64,000 nucleotides of DNA, taken from Cavia porcellus. Lineage: Eukaryota; Chordata; Mammalia; Rodentia; Caviidae. Within the stretch, counting starts at the first letter, position 1. Every line of letters starts with the position of its first letter. This document shows positions 37,971-53,300 of the stretch, one piece after another. Under the pieces are notes generated by a model, which was not told where the DNA came from, did not search any database, and saw nothing but the letters and a program-made list of their open reading frames with translations. The stretch lies in NCBI RefSeq assembly GCF_034190915.1, contig NW_026947546.1, positions 868,001 through 932,000 on the forward strand, given 5' to 3'. The translations under genes were made by a program, and so were the position numbers.

Positions 37971-39922
37971 TTACTAGTGAATGTAATGTAACACACACCC
38001 ATACAATGCGCACCACCCCGTGATGTTTTTCTCACTCCTACTAGTGAATGTAATGTAACACACACCCATACAATGCGCACCACCCCGTGATGTTTTTCTC
38101 ACTCCTACTAGTGAATGTAATGTAACACACACCCATACAATGCGCAACACCCCGTGATGTTTTTCTCACTCCTACTAGTGAATGTAATGTAACACACACC
38201 CATACAATGCGCACCACCCCGTGATGTTTTTCTCACTCCTACTTGTGAATCTAATGTAACACACACCCATACAATGCGCACCACCCCGCGATGTTTTTCA
38301 GAATCCTATCCTACATTGCCACTGCATGTTCCCTGACCTCCCCATGCTGACCACCCCGCGGGGCTTTTCTCCATCCTACATTGCCACTCACTGCCTATCC
38401 TAATTCAGACCCTCCGATTCACACCACCCCGTGATGTTTTTCTCACTCCTATTAGTGAATGTAATGTAACACACACCCATACAATGCGCACCACCCCGTG
38501 ATGTTTTTCTCACTCCTACTAGTGAATGTAATGTAACACACACCCATACAATGCGCACCACCCCGTGATATTTTTCTCACTCCTACTAGTGAATGTAATG
38601 TAACACACACCCATACAATGCGCACCACCCCGTGATGTTTTTCTCACTCCTACTAGTGAATGTAATGTAACACACACCCATACAATGCGCACCACCCCGT
38701 GATGTTTTTCTCACTCCTACTAGTGAATCTAATGTAACACACACCCATACAATGCGCACCACCCCTTGATGTTTTTCTCACTCCTACTAGTGAATGTAAT
38801 GTAACACACACCCATACAATGCGCACCACCCCGTGATGTTTTTCTCACTCCTACTAGTGAATCTAATGTAACACACACCCATACAATGCGCACCACCCCG
38901 CGATGTTTTTCAGAATCCTATCCTACATTGCCACTGCATGTTCCCTGACCTCCCCATGCTGACCACCCCGCGGGGCTTTTCTCCATCCTATATTGCCACT
39001 CACTGCCTTTCCTAATTCAGACCCTCTGATTCACACCACCCCGTGATGTTTTTCTCACTCCTATTCGTGAATGTAATGTAACACACACCCATAAAATGCG
39101 CACCACCCCGTGATGTTTTTCTCACTCCTACTAGTGAATGTAATGTAACACACACCCATACAATGCGCACCACCCCGTGATGTTTTTCTCACTCCTACTA
39201 GTGAATGTAATGTAACACACACCCATACAATGCGCACCACCCTGTGATGTTTTTCTCACTCCTACTTGTGAATCTAATGTAACACACACCCATACAATGC
39301 GCACCACCCCGCGATGTTTTTCAGAATCCTATCCTACATTGCCACTGCATGTTCCCTGACCTCCCCATGCTGACCACCCCGCGGGGCTTTTCTCCATCCT
39401 ACATTGCCACTCACTGCCTATCCTAATTCAGACCCTCCGATTCACACCACCCCGTGATGTTTTTCTCACTCCTATTAGTGAATGTAATGTAACACACACC
39501 CATACAATGCGCACCACCCCGTGATGTTTTTCTCACTCCTACTAGTGAATGTAATGTAACACACACCCATACAATGCGCACCACCCCGTGATGCTTTTCT
39601 CACTCCTACTATTGAATGTAATGTAACACACACCCATACAATGCGCACCACCCCGTGATGTTTTTCTCACTCCTACTAGTGAATCTAATGTAACACACAC
39701 CCATACAATGAGCACCACCCCGCGATGTTTTTCAGAAGCCTATCCTACATTGCCACTGCATGTTCCCTGACCTCCCCATGCTGACCACCCCGCGGGGCTT
39801 TTCTCCATGCTACATTGCCACTCACTGCCTTTCCTAATTCAGACCCTCCGATTCACACCACCCCGTGATGTTTTTCTCACTCCTAGTAGTGAATGTAATG
39901 TAACACACACCCATACAATGCG

Positions 39923-39985
39923 TACCACCCCGTGATGTTTTTCTCACTCCTACTAGTGAATGTAATGTAACACCCATACAATGCG
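39923..39985 (+). repeat. 63-bp A monomer, 4-bp deletion, copy 4
   Basis: Same 4-bp loss (39967-39979), 6987 bp after copy 3, inside the 6987-bp-offset duplicated block. Shared downstream markers (CGCACCGCCCCGTG near 40190) make copy 3 its closest relative in the window. Confidence 0.95.
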
Positions 39986-42900
39986 CACCACCCCGTGATG
40001 TTTTTCTCACTCCTACGAGTGAATGTAATGTAACACACACCCATACAATGCGCACCACCCCGTGATGTTTTTCTCACTCCTACTAGTGAATGTAATGTAA
40101 CACACACCCATACAATGCGCACCACCGAGTGATGCTTTTCTCACTCCTACTAGTGAATGTAATGTAACACACACCCATACAATGCGCACCGCCCCGTGAT
40201 GTTTTTCTCACTCCTACTAGTGAATGTAATGTAACACACACCCATACAATGCGCACCACCCCGTGATGTTTTTCTCACTCCTAGTAGTGAATGTAATGTA
40301 ACACACACCCATACAATGCGCACCACCCCGTGATGTTTTTCTCACTCCTACTAGTGAATGTAATGTAACACACACCCATACAATGCGCACCACCCCGTGA
40401 TGTTTTTCTCACTCCTACGAGTGAATATAATGTAACACACACCCATACAATGCACACCACCCCGTGATGTTTTTCTCACTCCTACGAGTGAATGTAATGT
40501 AACACACACACATACAATGCGCACCACCCCGTGATGTTTTTCTCACTCCTACTAGTGAATGTAATGTAACACACACCCATACAATGCGCACCACCCCGTG
40601 ATGTTTTTCTCACTCCTACTAGTGAATCTAATGTAACACACACCCATACAATGCGCACCACCCCGCGATGTTTTTCAGAAACCTATCCTACATTGCCACT
40701 GCATGTTCCCTGACCTCCCCATGCTGACCACCCCGCGGGGCTTTTCTCCATCCTACATTGCCACTCACTGCGTTTCCTAATTCAGACCCTCCGATTCACA
40801 CCACCCCGTGATGTTTTTCTCACTCCTATTAGTGAATGTAATGTAACACACACCCATACAATGCGCACCACCCCGTGATGTTTTTCTCACTCCTACTAGT
40901 GAATGTAATGTAACACACACCCATACAATGCGCACCACCCCGTGATGTTTTTCTCACTCCTACTAGTGAATGTAATGTAACACACACCCATACAATGCGC
41001 ACCACCCCGTGATGTTTTTATCACTCCTACTAGTGAATGTAATGTAACACACACACATACAATGCGCACCACCCCGTGATGTTTTTCTCACTCCTACTAG
41101 TGAATGTAATGTAACACACACCCATACAATGCGCACCACCGCGTGATGTTTTTCTCACTCCTACTAGTGAATCTAATGTAACACACACCCATACAATGCG
41201 CACCACCCCGTGATGTTTTTCTCACTCCTACTAGTGAATGTAATGTAACACACACCCATACAATGCGCAGCACCCCGTGACGTTTTTCTCACTCCTACTA
41301 GTGAATGTAATGTAACACACACCCATACAATGCGCACCACCCCGTGATGTTTTTCTCACTCCTAGTAGTGAATGTAATGTAACACACACCCATACAATGC
41401 GCACCACCCCGTGATGTTTGTCTCACTCCTACTAGTGAATCTAATGTAACACACACCCATACAATGCGCACCACCCCGCGATGTTTTTCAGAATCCTATC
41501 CTACATTGCCACTGCATGTTCCCTGACCTCCCCATGGTGACCACACCGCGGGGCTTTTCTCCATCCTACATTGCCACTCACTGCCTTTCCTAATTCAGAC
41601 CCTCCGATTCACACCACCCCGTGATGTTTTTCTCACTCCTATTAGTGAATGTAATGTAACACACACACATACAATGCGCACCACCCCGTGATGTTTTTCT
41701 CACTCCTACGAGTGAATATAATGTAACACACACCCATACAATGCGCACCACCCCGTGATGTTTTTCTCACTCTTACGAGTGAATGTAATGTAACACACAC
41801 CCATACAATGCGCACCACCCCGTGATGTTTTTCTCACTCCTACTAGTGAATGTAATCTAACACACACCCATACAATGCGCACCACCCCGTGATGTTTTTC
41901 TCACTCCTAGTAGTGAATGTAATGTAACACACACCCATACAATGCGCACCACTCCGTGATGTTTTTCTCACTCCTACTAGTGAATGTAATGTAACACACA
42001 CCCATACAATGCGCAACACCCCGTGATGTTTTTCTCACTCCTACTAGTGAATCTAATGTAACACACACCCATACAATGCGCACCACCCCGCGATGTTTTT
42101 CAGAATCCTATCCTACATTGCCACTGCATGTTCCCTGACCTCCCCATGCTGACCACCACGCGGGGCTTTTCTCCATCCTATATTGCCACTCACTGCCTTT
42201 CCTAATTCAGACCCTCTGATTCACACCACCCCGTGATGTTTTTCTCACTCCTATTCGTGAATGTAATGTAACACACACCCATAAAATGCGCACCACCCCG
42301 TGATGTTTTTCTCACTCCTACTAGTGAATGTAATGTAACACACACCCATACAATGCGCACCACCCCGTGATGTTTTTCTCACTCCTACTAGTGAATGTAA
42401 TGTAACACACTCCCATACAATGCGCACCACCCCGTGATGTTTTTCTCACTCCTACTTGTGAATCTAATGTAACACACACCCATACAATGCGCACCACCCC
42501 GCGATGTTTTTCAGAATCCTATCCTACATTGCCACTGCATGTTCCCTGACCTCCCCATGCTGACCACCCCGCGGGGCTTTTCTCCATCCTACATTGCCAC
42601 TCACTGCCTATCCTAATTCAGACCCTCCGATTCACACCACCGCGTGATGTTTTTCTCACTCCTATTAGTGAATGTAATGTAACACACACCCATACAATGC
42701 GCACCACCCCGTGATGTTTTTCTCACTCCTACTAGTGAAAGTAATGTAACACACACCCATACAATGCGCACCACCCCGTGATGTTTTTCTCACTCCTACT
42801 AGTGAATGTAATGTAACACACACCCATACAATGCGCACCACCCCGTGATGTTTTTCTCACTCCTACTAGTGAATCTAATGTAACACACACCCATACAATG

Positions 42901-45900
42901 CGCACCACCCCGTGATGTTTTTCTCACTCCTACTAGTGAAAGTAATGTAACACACACCCATACAATGCGCACCACCCCGTGATGTTTTTCTCACTCCTAC
43001 TAGTGAATGTAATGTAACACACACCCATACAATGCGCACCACCCCGTGATGTTTTTCTCACTCCTACGAGTGAATCTAATGTAACACACACCCATACAAT
43101 GCGCACCACCCCGTGATGTTTTTCTCACTCCTACTAGTGAATGTAATGTAACACACACCCATACAATGCGCACCACCGAGTGATGCTTTTCTCACTCCTA
43201 CTAGTGAATCTAATGTAACACACACCCATACAATGCGCACCACCCCGTGATGTTTTTCTCACTCCTACTAGTGAATGTAATGTAACACACACCCATACAA
43301 TGCGCACCACCCCGTGATGTTTTTCTCACTCCTAGTAGTGAATGTAATGTAACACACACCCATACAATGCGCACCACCCCGTGATGTTTTTCTCACTCCT
43401 ACTAGTGAATGTAATGTAACACACACCCATACAATGCGCACCACCCCGTGATGTTTTTCTCACTCCTACGAGTGAATATAATGTAACACACACCCATACA
43501 ATGCACACCACCCCGTGATGTTTTTCTCACTCCTACGAGTGAATGTAATGTAACACACACACATACAATGCGCACCACCCCGTGATGTTTTTCTCACTCC
43601 TACTAGTGAATGTAATGTAACACACACCCATACAATGCGCACCACCCCGTGATGTTTTTCTCACTCCTACTAGTGAATCTAATGTATCACACACCCATAC
43701 AATGCGCACCACCCCGCGATGTTTTTCAGAAACCTATCCTACATTGCCACTGCATGTTCCCTGACCTCCCCATGCTGACCACCCCGCGGTGCTTTTCTCC
43801 ATCCTACATTGCCACTCACTGCGTTTCCTAATTCAGACCCTCCGATTCACACCACCCCGTGATGTTTTTCTCACTCCTATTAGTGAATGTAATGTAACAC
43901 ACACCCATACAATGCGCACCACCCCGTGATGTTTTTCTCACTCCTACTAGTGAATGTAATGTAACACACACCCATACAATGCGCACCACCCCGTGATGTT
44001 TTTCTCACTCCTACTAGTGAATGTAATGTAACACACACCCATAAAATGCGCACCACCCCGTGATGTTTTTCTCACTCCTACTAGTGAATCTAATGTAACA
44101 CACACCCATACAATGCGCACCACCCCTTGATGTTTTTCTCACTCCTACTAGTGAATGTAATGTAACACACACCCATACAATGCGCACCACCCCGTGATGT
44201 TTTTCTCACTCCTACTAGTGAATCTAATGTAACACACACCCATACAATGCGCACCACACCGTGATGTTTGTCTCACTCCTACTAGTGAATCTAATGTAAC
44301 ACACACCCATACAATGCGCACCACCCCGCGATGTTTTTCAGAATCCTATCCTACATTGCCACTGCATGTTCCCTGACCTCCCCATGGTGACCACACCGCG
44401 GGGCTTTTCTCCATCCTACATTGCCACTCACTGCCTTTCCTAATTCAGACCCTCCGATTCACACCACCCCGTGATGTTTTTCTCACTCCTATTAGTGAAT
44501 GTAATGTAACACACACACATACAATGCGCACCACCCCGTGATGTTTTTCTCACTCCTACGAGTGAATATAATGTAACACACACCCATACAATGCGCACCA
44601 CCCCGTGATGTTTTTCTCACTCTTACGAGTGAATGTAATGTAACACACACCCATACAATGCGCACCACCCCGTGATGTTTTTCTCACTCCTACTAGTGAA
44701 TGTAATCTAACACACACCCATACAATGCGCACCACCCCGTGATGTTTTTCTCACTCCTACTAGTGAATGTAATGTAACACACACCCATACAATGCGCACC
44801 ACTCCGTGATGTTTTTCTCACTCCTACTAGTGAATGTAATGTAACACACACCCATACAATGCGCAACACCCCGTGATGTTTTTCTCACTCCTACTAGTGA
44901 ATCTAATGTAACACACACCCATACAATGCGCACCACCCCGCGATGTTTTTCAGAATCCTATCCTACATGGCCACTGCATGTTCCCTGACCTCCCCATGCT
45001 GACCACCCCGCGGGGCTTTTCTCCATCCTATATTGCCACTCACTGCCTTTCCTAATTCAGACCCTCTGATTCACACCACCCCGTGATGTTTTTCTCACTC
45101 CTATTCGTGAATGTAATGTAACACACACCCATAAAATGCGCACCACCCCGTGATGTTTTTCTCACTCCTACTAGTGAATGTAATGTAACACACACCCATA
45201 CAATGCGCACCACCCCGTGATGTTTTTCTCACTCCTACTAGTGAATCTAATGTAACACACACCCATACAATGCGCACCACCCCGTGATGTTTTTCTCACT
45301 CCTACTAGTGAAAGTAATGTAACACACACCCATACAATGCGCACCACCCCGTGATGTTTTTCTCACTCCTACTAGTGAATGTAATGTAACACACACCCAT
45401 ACAATGCGCACCACCCCGTGATGTTTTTCTCACTCCTACGAGTGAATCTAATGTAACACACACCCATACAATGCGCACCACCCCGTGATGTTTTTCTCAC
45501 TCCTACTAGTGAATGTAATGTAACACACACCCATACAATGCGCACCACCGAGTGATGCTTTTCTCACTCCTACTAGTGAATCTAATGTAACACACACCCA
45601 TACAATGCGCACCACCCCGTGATGTTTTTCTCACTCCTACTAGTGAATGTAATGTAACACACACCCATACAATGCGCACCACCCCGTGATGTTTTTCTCA
45701 CTCCTAGTAGTGAATGTAATGTAACACACACCCATACAATGCGCACCACCCCGTGATGTTTTTCTCACTCCTACTAGTGAATGTAATGTAACACACACCC
45801 ATACAATGCGCACCAGCCCGTGATGTTTTTCTCACTCCTACGAGTGAATATAATGTAACACACACCCATACAATGCACACCACCCCGTGATGTTTTTCTC

Positions 45901-48900
45901 ACTCCTACGAGTGAATGTAATGTAACACACACACATACAATGCGCACCACCCCGTGATGTTTTTCTCACTCCTACTAGTGAATGTAATGTAACACACACC
46001 CATACAATGCGCACCACCCCGTGATGTTTTTCTCACTCCTACTAGTGAATCTAATGTATCACACACCCATACAATGCGCACCACCCCGCGATGTTTTTCA
46101 GAAACCTATCCTACATTGCCACTGCATGTTCCCTGACCTCCCCATGCTGACCACCCCGCGGGGCTTTTCTCCATCCTACATTGCCACTCACTGCGTTTCC
46201 TAATTCAGACCCTCCGATTCACACCACCCCGTGATGTTTTTCTCACTCCTATTAGTGAATGTAATGTAACACACACCCATACAATGCGCACCACCCCGTG
46301 ATGTTTTTCTCACTCCTACTAGTGAATGTAATGTAACACACACCCATACAATGCGCACCACCCCGTGATGTTTTTCTCACTCCTACTAGTGAATGTAATG
46401 TAACACACACCCATACAATGCGCACCACCCCGTGATGTTTTTATCACTCCTACTAGTGAATGTAATGTAACACACACACATACAATGCGCACCACCCCGT
46501 GATGTTTTTCTCACTCCTACTAGTGAATGTAATGTAACACACACCCATACAATGCGCACCACCGCGTGATGTTTTTCTCACTCCTACTAGTGAATCTAAT
46601 GTAACACACACCCATACAATGCGCACCACCCCGTGATGTTTTTCTCACTCCTACTAGTGAATGTAATGTAACACACACCCATACAATGCGCAGCACCCCG
46701 TGACGTTTTTCTCACTCCTACTAGTGAATGTAATGTAACACACACCCATACAATGCACACCACCCCGTGATGTTTTTCTCACTCCTACGAGTGAATGTAA
46801 TGTAACACACACCCATACAATGCGCACCACCCCGTGATGTTTTTCTCACTCCTAGTAGTGAATGTAATGTAACACACACCCATACAATGCGCACCACCCC
46901 GTGATGTTTGTCTCACTCCTACTAGTGAATCTAATGTAACACACACCCATACAATGCGCACCACCCCGCGATGTTTTTCAGAATCCTATCCTAAATTGCC
47001 ACTGCATGTTCCCTGACCTCCCCATGGTGACCACACCGCGGGGCTTTTCTCCATCCTACATTGCCACTCACTGCCTTTCCTAATTCAGACCCTCCGATTC
47101 ACACCACCCCGTGATGTTTTTCTCACTCCTATTAGTGAATGTAATGTAACACACACACATACAATGCGCACCACCCCGTGATGTTTTTCTCACTCCTACG
47201 AGTGAATATAATGTAACACACACCCATACAATGCGCACCACCCCGTGATGTTTTTCTCACTCTTACGAGTGAATGTAATGTAACACACACCCATACAATG
47301 CGCACCACCCCGTGATGTTTTTCTCACTCCTACTAGTGAATGTAATCTAACACACACCCATACAATGCGCACCACCCCGTGATGTTTTTCTCACTCCTAC
47401 TAGTGAATGTAATGTAACACACACCCATACAATGCGCACCACTCCGTGATGTTTTTCTCACTCCTACTAGTGAATGTAATGTAACACACACCCATACAAT
47501 GCGCAACACCCCGTGATGTTTTTCTCACTCCTACTAGTGAATCTAATGTAACACACACCCATACAATGCGCACCACCCCGCGATGTTTTTCAGAATCCTA
47601 TCCTACATTGCCACTGCATGTTCCCTGACCTCCCCATGCTGACCACCACGCGGGGCTTTTCTCCATCCTATATTGCCACTCACTGCCTTTCCTAATTCAG
47701 ACCCTCTGATTCACACCACCCCGTGATGTTTTTCTCACTCCTATTCGTGAATGTAATGTAACACACACCCATAAAATGCGCACCACCCCGTGATGTTTTT
47801 CTCACTCCTACTAGTGAATGTAATGTAACACACACCCATACAATGCGCACCACCCCGTGATGTTTTTCTCACTCCTACTAGTGAATGTAATGTAACACAC
47901 TCCCATACAATGCGCACCACCCCGTGATGTTTTTCTCACTCCTACTTGTGAATCTAATGTAACACACACCCATACAATGCGCACCACCCCGCGATGTTTT
48001 TCAGAATCCTATCCTACATTGCCACTGCATGTTCCCTGACCTCCCCATGCTGACCACCCCGCGGGGCTTTTCTCCATCCTACATTGCCACTCACTGCCTA
48101 TCCTAATTCAGACCCTCCGATTCACACCACCCCGTGATGTTTTTCTCACTCCTATTAGTGAATGTAATGTAACACACACCCATACAATGCGCAACACCCC
48201 GTGATGTTTTTCTCACTCCTACTAGTGAAAGTAATGTAACACACACCCATACAATGCGCACCACCCCGTGATGTTTTTCTCACTCCTACTAGTGAATGTA
48301 ATGTAACACACACCCATACAATGCGCACCACCCCGTGATGTTTTTCTCACTCCTACTAGTGAATCTAATGTAACACACACCCATACAATGCGCACCACCC
48401 CTTGATGTTTTTCTCACTCCTACTAGTGAATGTAATGTAACACACACCCATACAATGCGCACCACCCCGTGATGTTTTTCTCACTCCTACTAGTGAATCT
48501 AATGTAACACACACCCATACAATGCGCACCACCCCTTGATGTTTTTCTCACTCCTAGTAGTGAATGTAATGTAACACACACCCATACAATGCGCACCACA
48601 CCGTGATGTTTGTCTCACTCCTACTAGTGAATCTAATGTAACACACACCCATACAATGCGCACCACCCCGCGATGTTTTTCAGAATCCTATCCTACATTG
48701 CCACTGCATGTTCCCTGACCTCCCCATGGTGACCACACCGCGGGGCTTTTCTCCATCCTACATTGCCACTCACTGCCTTTCCTAATTCAGACCCTCCGAT
48801 TCACACCACCCCGTGATGTTTTTCTCACTCCTATTAGTGAATGTAATGTAACACACACACATACAATGCGCACCACCCCGTGATGTTTTTCTCACTCCTA

Positions 48901-50362
48901 CGAGTGAATATAATGTAACACACACCCATACAATGCGCACCACCCCGTGATGTTTTTCTCACTCTTACGAGTGAATGTAATGTAACACACACCCATACAA
49001 TGCGCACCACCCCGTGATGTTTTTCTCACTCCTACTAGTGAATGTAATCTAACACACACCCATACAATGCGCACCACCCCGTGATGTTTTTCTCACTCCT
49101 ACTAGTGAATGTAATGTAACACACACCCATACAATGCGCACCACTCCGTGATGTTTTTCTCACTCCTACTAGTGAATGTAATGTAACACACACCCATACA
49201 ATGCGCAACACCCCGTGATGTTTTTCTCACTCCTACTAGTGAATCTAATGTAACACACACCCATACAATGCGCACCACCCCGCGATGTTTTTCAGAATCC
49301 TATCCTACATTGCCACTGCATGTTCCCTGACCTCCCCATGCTGACCACCCCGCGGGGCTTTTCTCCATCCTATATTGCCACTCACTGCCTTTCCTAATTC
49401 AGACCCTCTGATTCACACCACCCCGTGATGTATTTCTCACTCCTATTCGTGAATGTAATGTAACACACACCCATAAAATGCGCACCACCCCGTGATGTTT
49501 TTCTCACTCCTACTAGTGAATGTAATGTAACACACACCCATACAATGCGCACCACCCCGTGATGTTTTTCTCACTCCTACTAGTGAATGTAATGTAACAC
49601 ACTCCCATAAAATGCGCACCACCCCGTGATGTTTTTCTCACTCCTACTTGTGAATCTAATGTAACACACACCCATACAATGCGCACCACCCCGCGATGTT
49701 TTTCAGAATCCTATCCTACATTGCCACTGCATGTTCCCTGACCTCCCCATGCTGACCACCCCGCGGGGCTTTTCTCCATCCTACATTGCCACTCACTGCC
49801 TATCCTAATTCAGACCCTCCGATTCACACCACCCCGTGATGTTTTTCTCACTCCTATTAGTGAATGTAATGTAACACACACCCATACAATGCGCACCACC
49901 CCGTGATGTTTTTCTCACTCCTACTAGTGAAAGTAATGTAACACACACCCATACAATGCGCACCACCCCGTGATGTTTTTCTCACTCCTACTAGTGAATG
50001 TAATGTAACACACACCCATACAATGCGCACCACCCCGTGATGTTTTTCTCACTCCTACTAGTGAATCTAATGTAACACACACCCATACAATGCGCACCAC
50101 CCCTTGATGTTTTTCTCACTCCTACTAGTGAATGTAATGTAACACACACCCATACAATGCGCACCACCCCGTGATGTTTTTCTCACTCCTACTAGTGAAT
50201 CTAATGTAACACACACCCATACAATGCGCACCACCCCTTGATGTTTTTCTCACTCCTAGTAGTGAATGTAATGTAACACACACCCATACAATGCGCACCA
50301 CCCCGTGATGTTTGTCTCAGTCCTACTAGTGAATCTAATGTAACACACACCCATACAATGCG

Positions 50363-53300
50363 CACCACCCCGCGATGTTTTTCAGAATCCTATCCTACAT
50401 TGCCACTGCATGTTCCCTGACCTCCCCATGGTGACCACACCGCGGGGCTTTTCTCCATCCTACATTGCCACTCACTGCCTTTCCTAATTCAGACCCTCCG
50501 ATTCACACCACCCCGTGATGTTTTTCTCACTCCTATTAGTGAATGTAATGTAACACACACACATACAATGCGCACCACCCCGTGATGTTTTTCTCACTCC
50601 TATTAGTGAATGTAATGTAACACACACCCATACAATGCGCACCACCCCGTGATGTTTTTCTCACTCCTACTAGTGAAAGTAATGTAACACACACCCATAC
50701 AATGCGCACCACCCCGTGATGTTTTTCTCACTCCTACTAGTGAATGTAATGTAACACACACCCATACAATGCGCACCACCCCGTGATGTTTTCTCACTCC
50801 TACTAGTGAATCTAATGTAACACACACCCATACAATGCGCACCACCCCTTGATGTTTTTCTCACTCCTACTAGTGAATGTAATGTAACACACACCCATAC
50901 AATGCGCACCACCCCGTGATGTTTTTCTCACTCCTACTAGTGAATCTAATGTAACACACACCCATACAATGCGCACCACCCCGTGATGTTTTTCTCACTC
51001 CTACTAGTGAATGTAATGTAACACACACCCATACAATGCGCACCACACCGTGATGTTTGTCTCACTCCTACTAGTGAATCTAATGTAACACACACCCATA
51101 CAATGCGCACCACCCCGCGATGTTTTTCAGAATCCTATCCTACATTGCCACTGCATGTTCCCTGACCTCCCCATGGTGACCACACCGCGGGGCTTTTCTC
51201 CATCCTACATTGCCACTCACTGCCTTTCCTAATTCAGACCCTCCGATTCACACCACCCCGTGATGTTTTTCTCACTCCTATTAGTGAATGTAATGTAACA
51301 CACACACATACAATGCGCACCACCCCGTGATGTTTTTCTCACTCCTACGAGTGAATATAATGTAACACACACCCATACAATGCGCACCACCCCGTGATGT
51401 TTTTCTCACTCTTACGAGTGAATGTAATGTAACACACACCCATACAATGCGCACCACCCCGTGATGTTTTTCTCACTCCTACTAGTGAATGTAATCTAAC
51501 ACACACCCATACAATGCGCACCACCCCGTGATGTTTTTCTCACTCCTACTAGTGAATGTAATGTAACACACACCCATACAATGCGCACCACTCCGTGATG
51601 TTTTTCTCACTCCTACTAGTGAATGTAATGTAACACACACCCATACAATGCGCAACACCCCGTGATGTTTTTCTCACTCCTACTAGTGAATCTAATGTAA
51701 CACACACCCATACAATGCGCACCACCCCGCGATGTTTTTCAGAATCCTATCCTACATTGCCACTGCATGTTCCCTGACCTCCCCATGCTGACCACCACGC
51801 GGGGCTTGTCTCCATCCTATATTGCCACTCACTGCCTTTCCTAAGTCAGACCCTCTGATTCACACCACCCCGTGATGTTTTTCTCACTCCTATTCGTGAA
51901 TGTAATGTAACACACACCCATAAAATGCGCACCACCCCGTGACGTTTTTCTCACTCCTACTAGTGAATGTAATGTAACACACACCCATACAATGCGCACC
52001 ACCCCGTGATGTTTTTCTCACTCCTACTAGTGAATGTAATGTAACACACACCCATACAATGCGCACCACCCCGTGATGTTTTTATCACTCCTACTAGTGA
52101 ATGTAATGTAACACACACACATACAATGCGCACCACCCCGTGATGTTTTTCTCACTCCTACTAGTGAATGTAATGTAACACACACCCATACAATGCGCAC
52201 CACCGCGTGATGTTTTTCTCACTCCTACTAGTGAATCTAATGTAACACACACCCATACAATGCGCACCACCCCGTGATGTTTTTCTCACTCCTACTAGTG
52301 AATGTAATGTAACACACACCCATACAATGCGCAGCACCCCGTGACGTTTTTCTCACTCCTACTAGTGAATGTAATGTAACACACACCCATACAATGCGCA
52401 CCACCCCGTGATGTTTTTCTCACTCCTAGTAGTGAATGTAATGTAACACACACCCATACAATGCGCACCACCCCGTGATGTTTGTCTCACTCCTACTAGT
52501 GAATCTAATGTAACACACACCCATACAATGCGCACCACCCCGCGATGTTTTTCAGAATCCTATCCTACATTGCCACTGCATGTTCCCTGACCTCCCCATG
52601 GTGACCACACCGCGGGGCTTTTCTCCATCCTACATTGCCACTCACTGCCTTTCCTAATTCAGACCCTCCGATGCACACCACCCCGTGATGTTTTTCTCAC
52701 TCCTATTAGTGAATGTAATGTAACACACACACATACAATGCGCACCACCCCGTGATGTTTTTCTCACTCCTATTAGTGAATGTAATGTAACACACACCCA
52801 TACAATGCGCACCACCCCGTGATGTTTTTCTCACTCCTACTAGTGAAAGTAATGTAACACACACCCATACAATGCGCACCACCCCGTGATGTTTTTCTCA
52901 CTCCTACTAGTGAATGTAATGTAACACACACCCATACAATGCGCACCACCCCGTGATGTTTTTCTCACTCCTACTAGTGAATCTAATGTAACACACACCC
53001 ATACAATGCGCACCACCCCTTGATGTTTTTCTCACTCCTACTAGTGAATGTAATGTAACACACACCCATACAATGCGCACCACCCCGTGATGTTTTTCTC
53101 ACTCCTACTAGTGAATCTAATGTAACACACACCCATACAATGCGCACCACCCCTTGATGTTTTTCTCACTCCTAGTAGTGAATGTAATGTAACACACACC
53201 CATACAATGCGCACCACACCGTGATGTTTGTCTCACTCCTACTAGTGAATCTAATGTAACACACACCCATACAATGCGCACCACCCCGCGATGTTTTTCA

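Larger units (their letters stand above)
31150..44050 (+). repeat. Duplicated block, offset 6987 bp
   Basis: About 31150-37063 corresponds to 38137-44050. The B series B5-B4-B5-B6-B1-B3-B4-B5-B1 and A runs 7-4-4-12-10-7-4-16 are the same in both copies, and every anchor from 31312/38299 to 36740/43727 has offset 6987. Shared markers include CACCCCGTGATGCTTTTC (near 32600 and 39587), CACACTCCCATAC (near 35424 and 42411), GTGAAAGTAATG and TGTATCACAC (36700 and 43687). The 1.07 kb between copies (37064-38136) is not part of the match. Confidence 0.87.
21593..46078 (+). repeat. Array subdomain III: B3-B4-B5-B6-B1 cycle
   Basis: Five B types occur in a preferred order. A-run lengths from B3 at 21593 to the B1 that opens at 46079 are 7, 4, 4, 12, 9, 4, 6, 4, 4, 12, 16, 22, 7, 4, 7, 4, 4, 12, 10, 7, 4, 16, 11, 8, 7, 4, 4, 12, 10, 7, 4, 16, 7, 7, 15. 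Each run of 12 includes one 63-bp monomer. A complete cycle B4-4-B5-4-B6-12-B1-10-B3-7-B4 spans 3190 bp, seen from anchor 31924 to 35114 and from 38911 to 42101. Shortened cycles such as B5-16-B1 lack B6. Confidence 0.9.
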
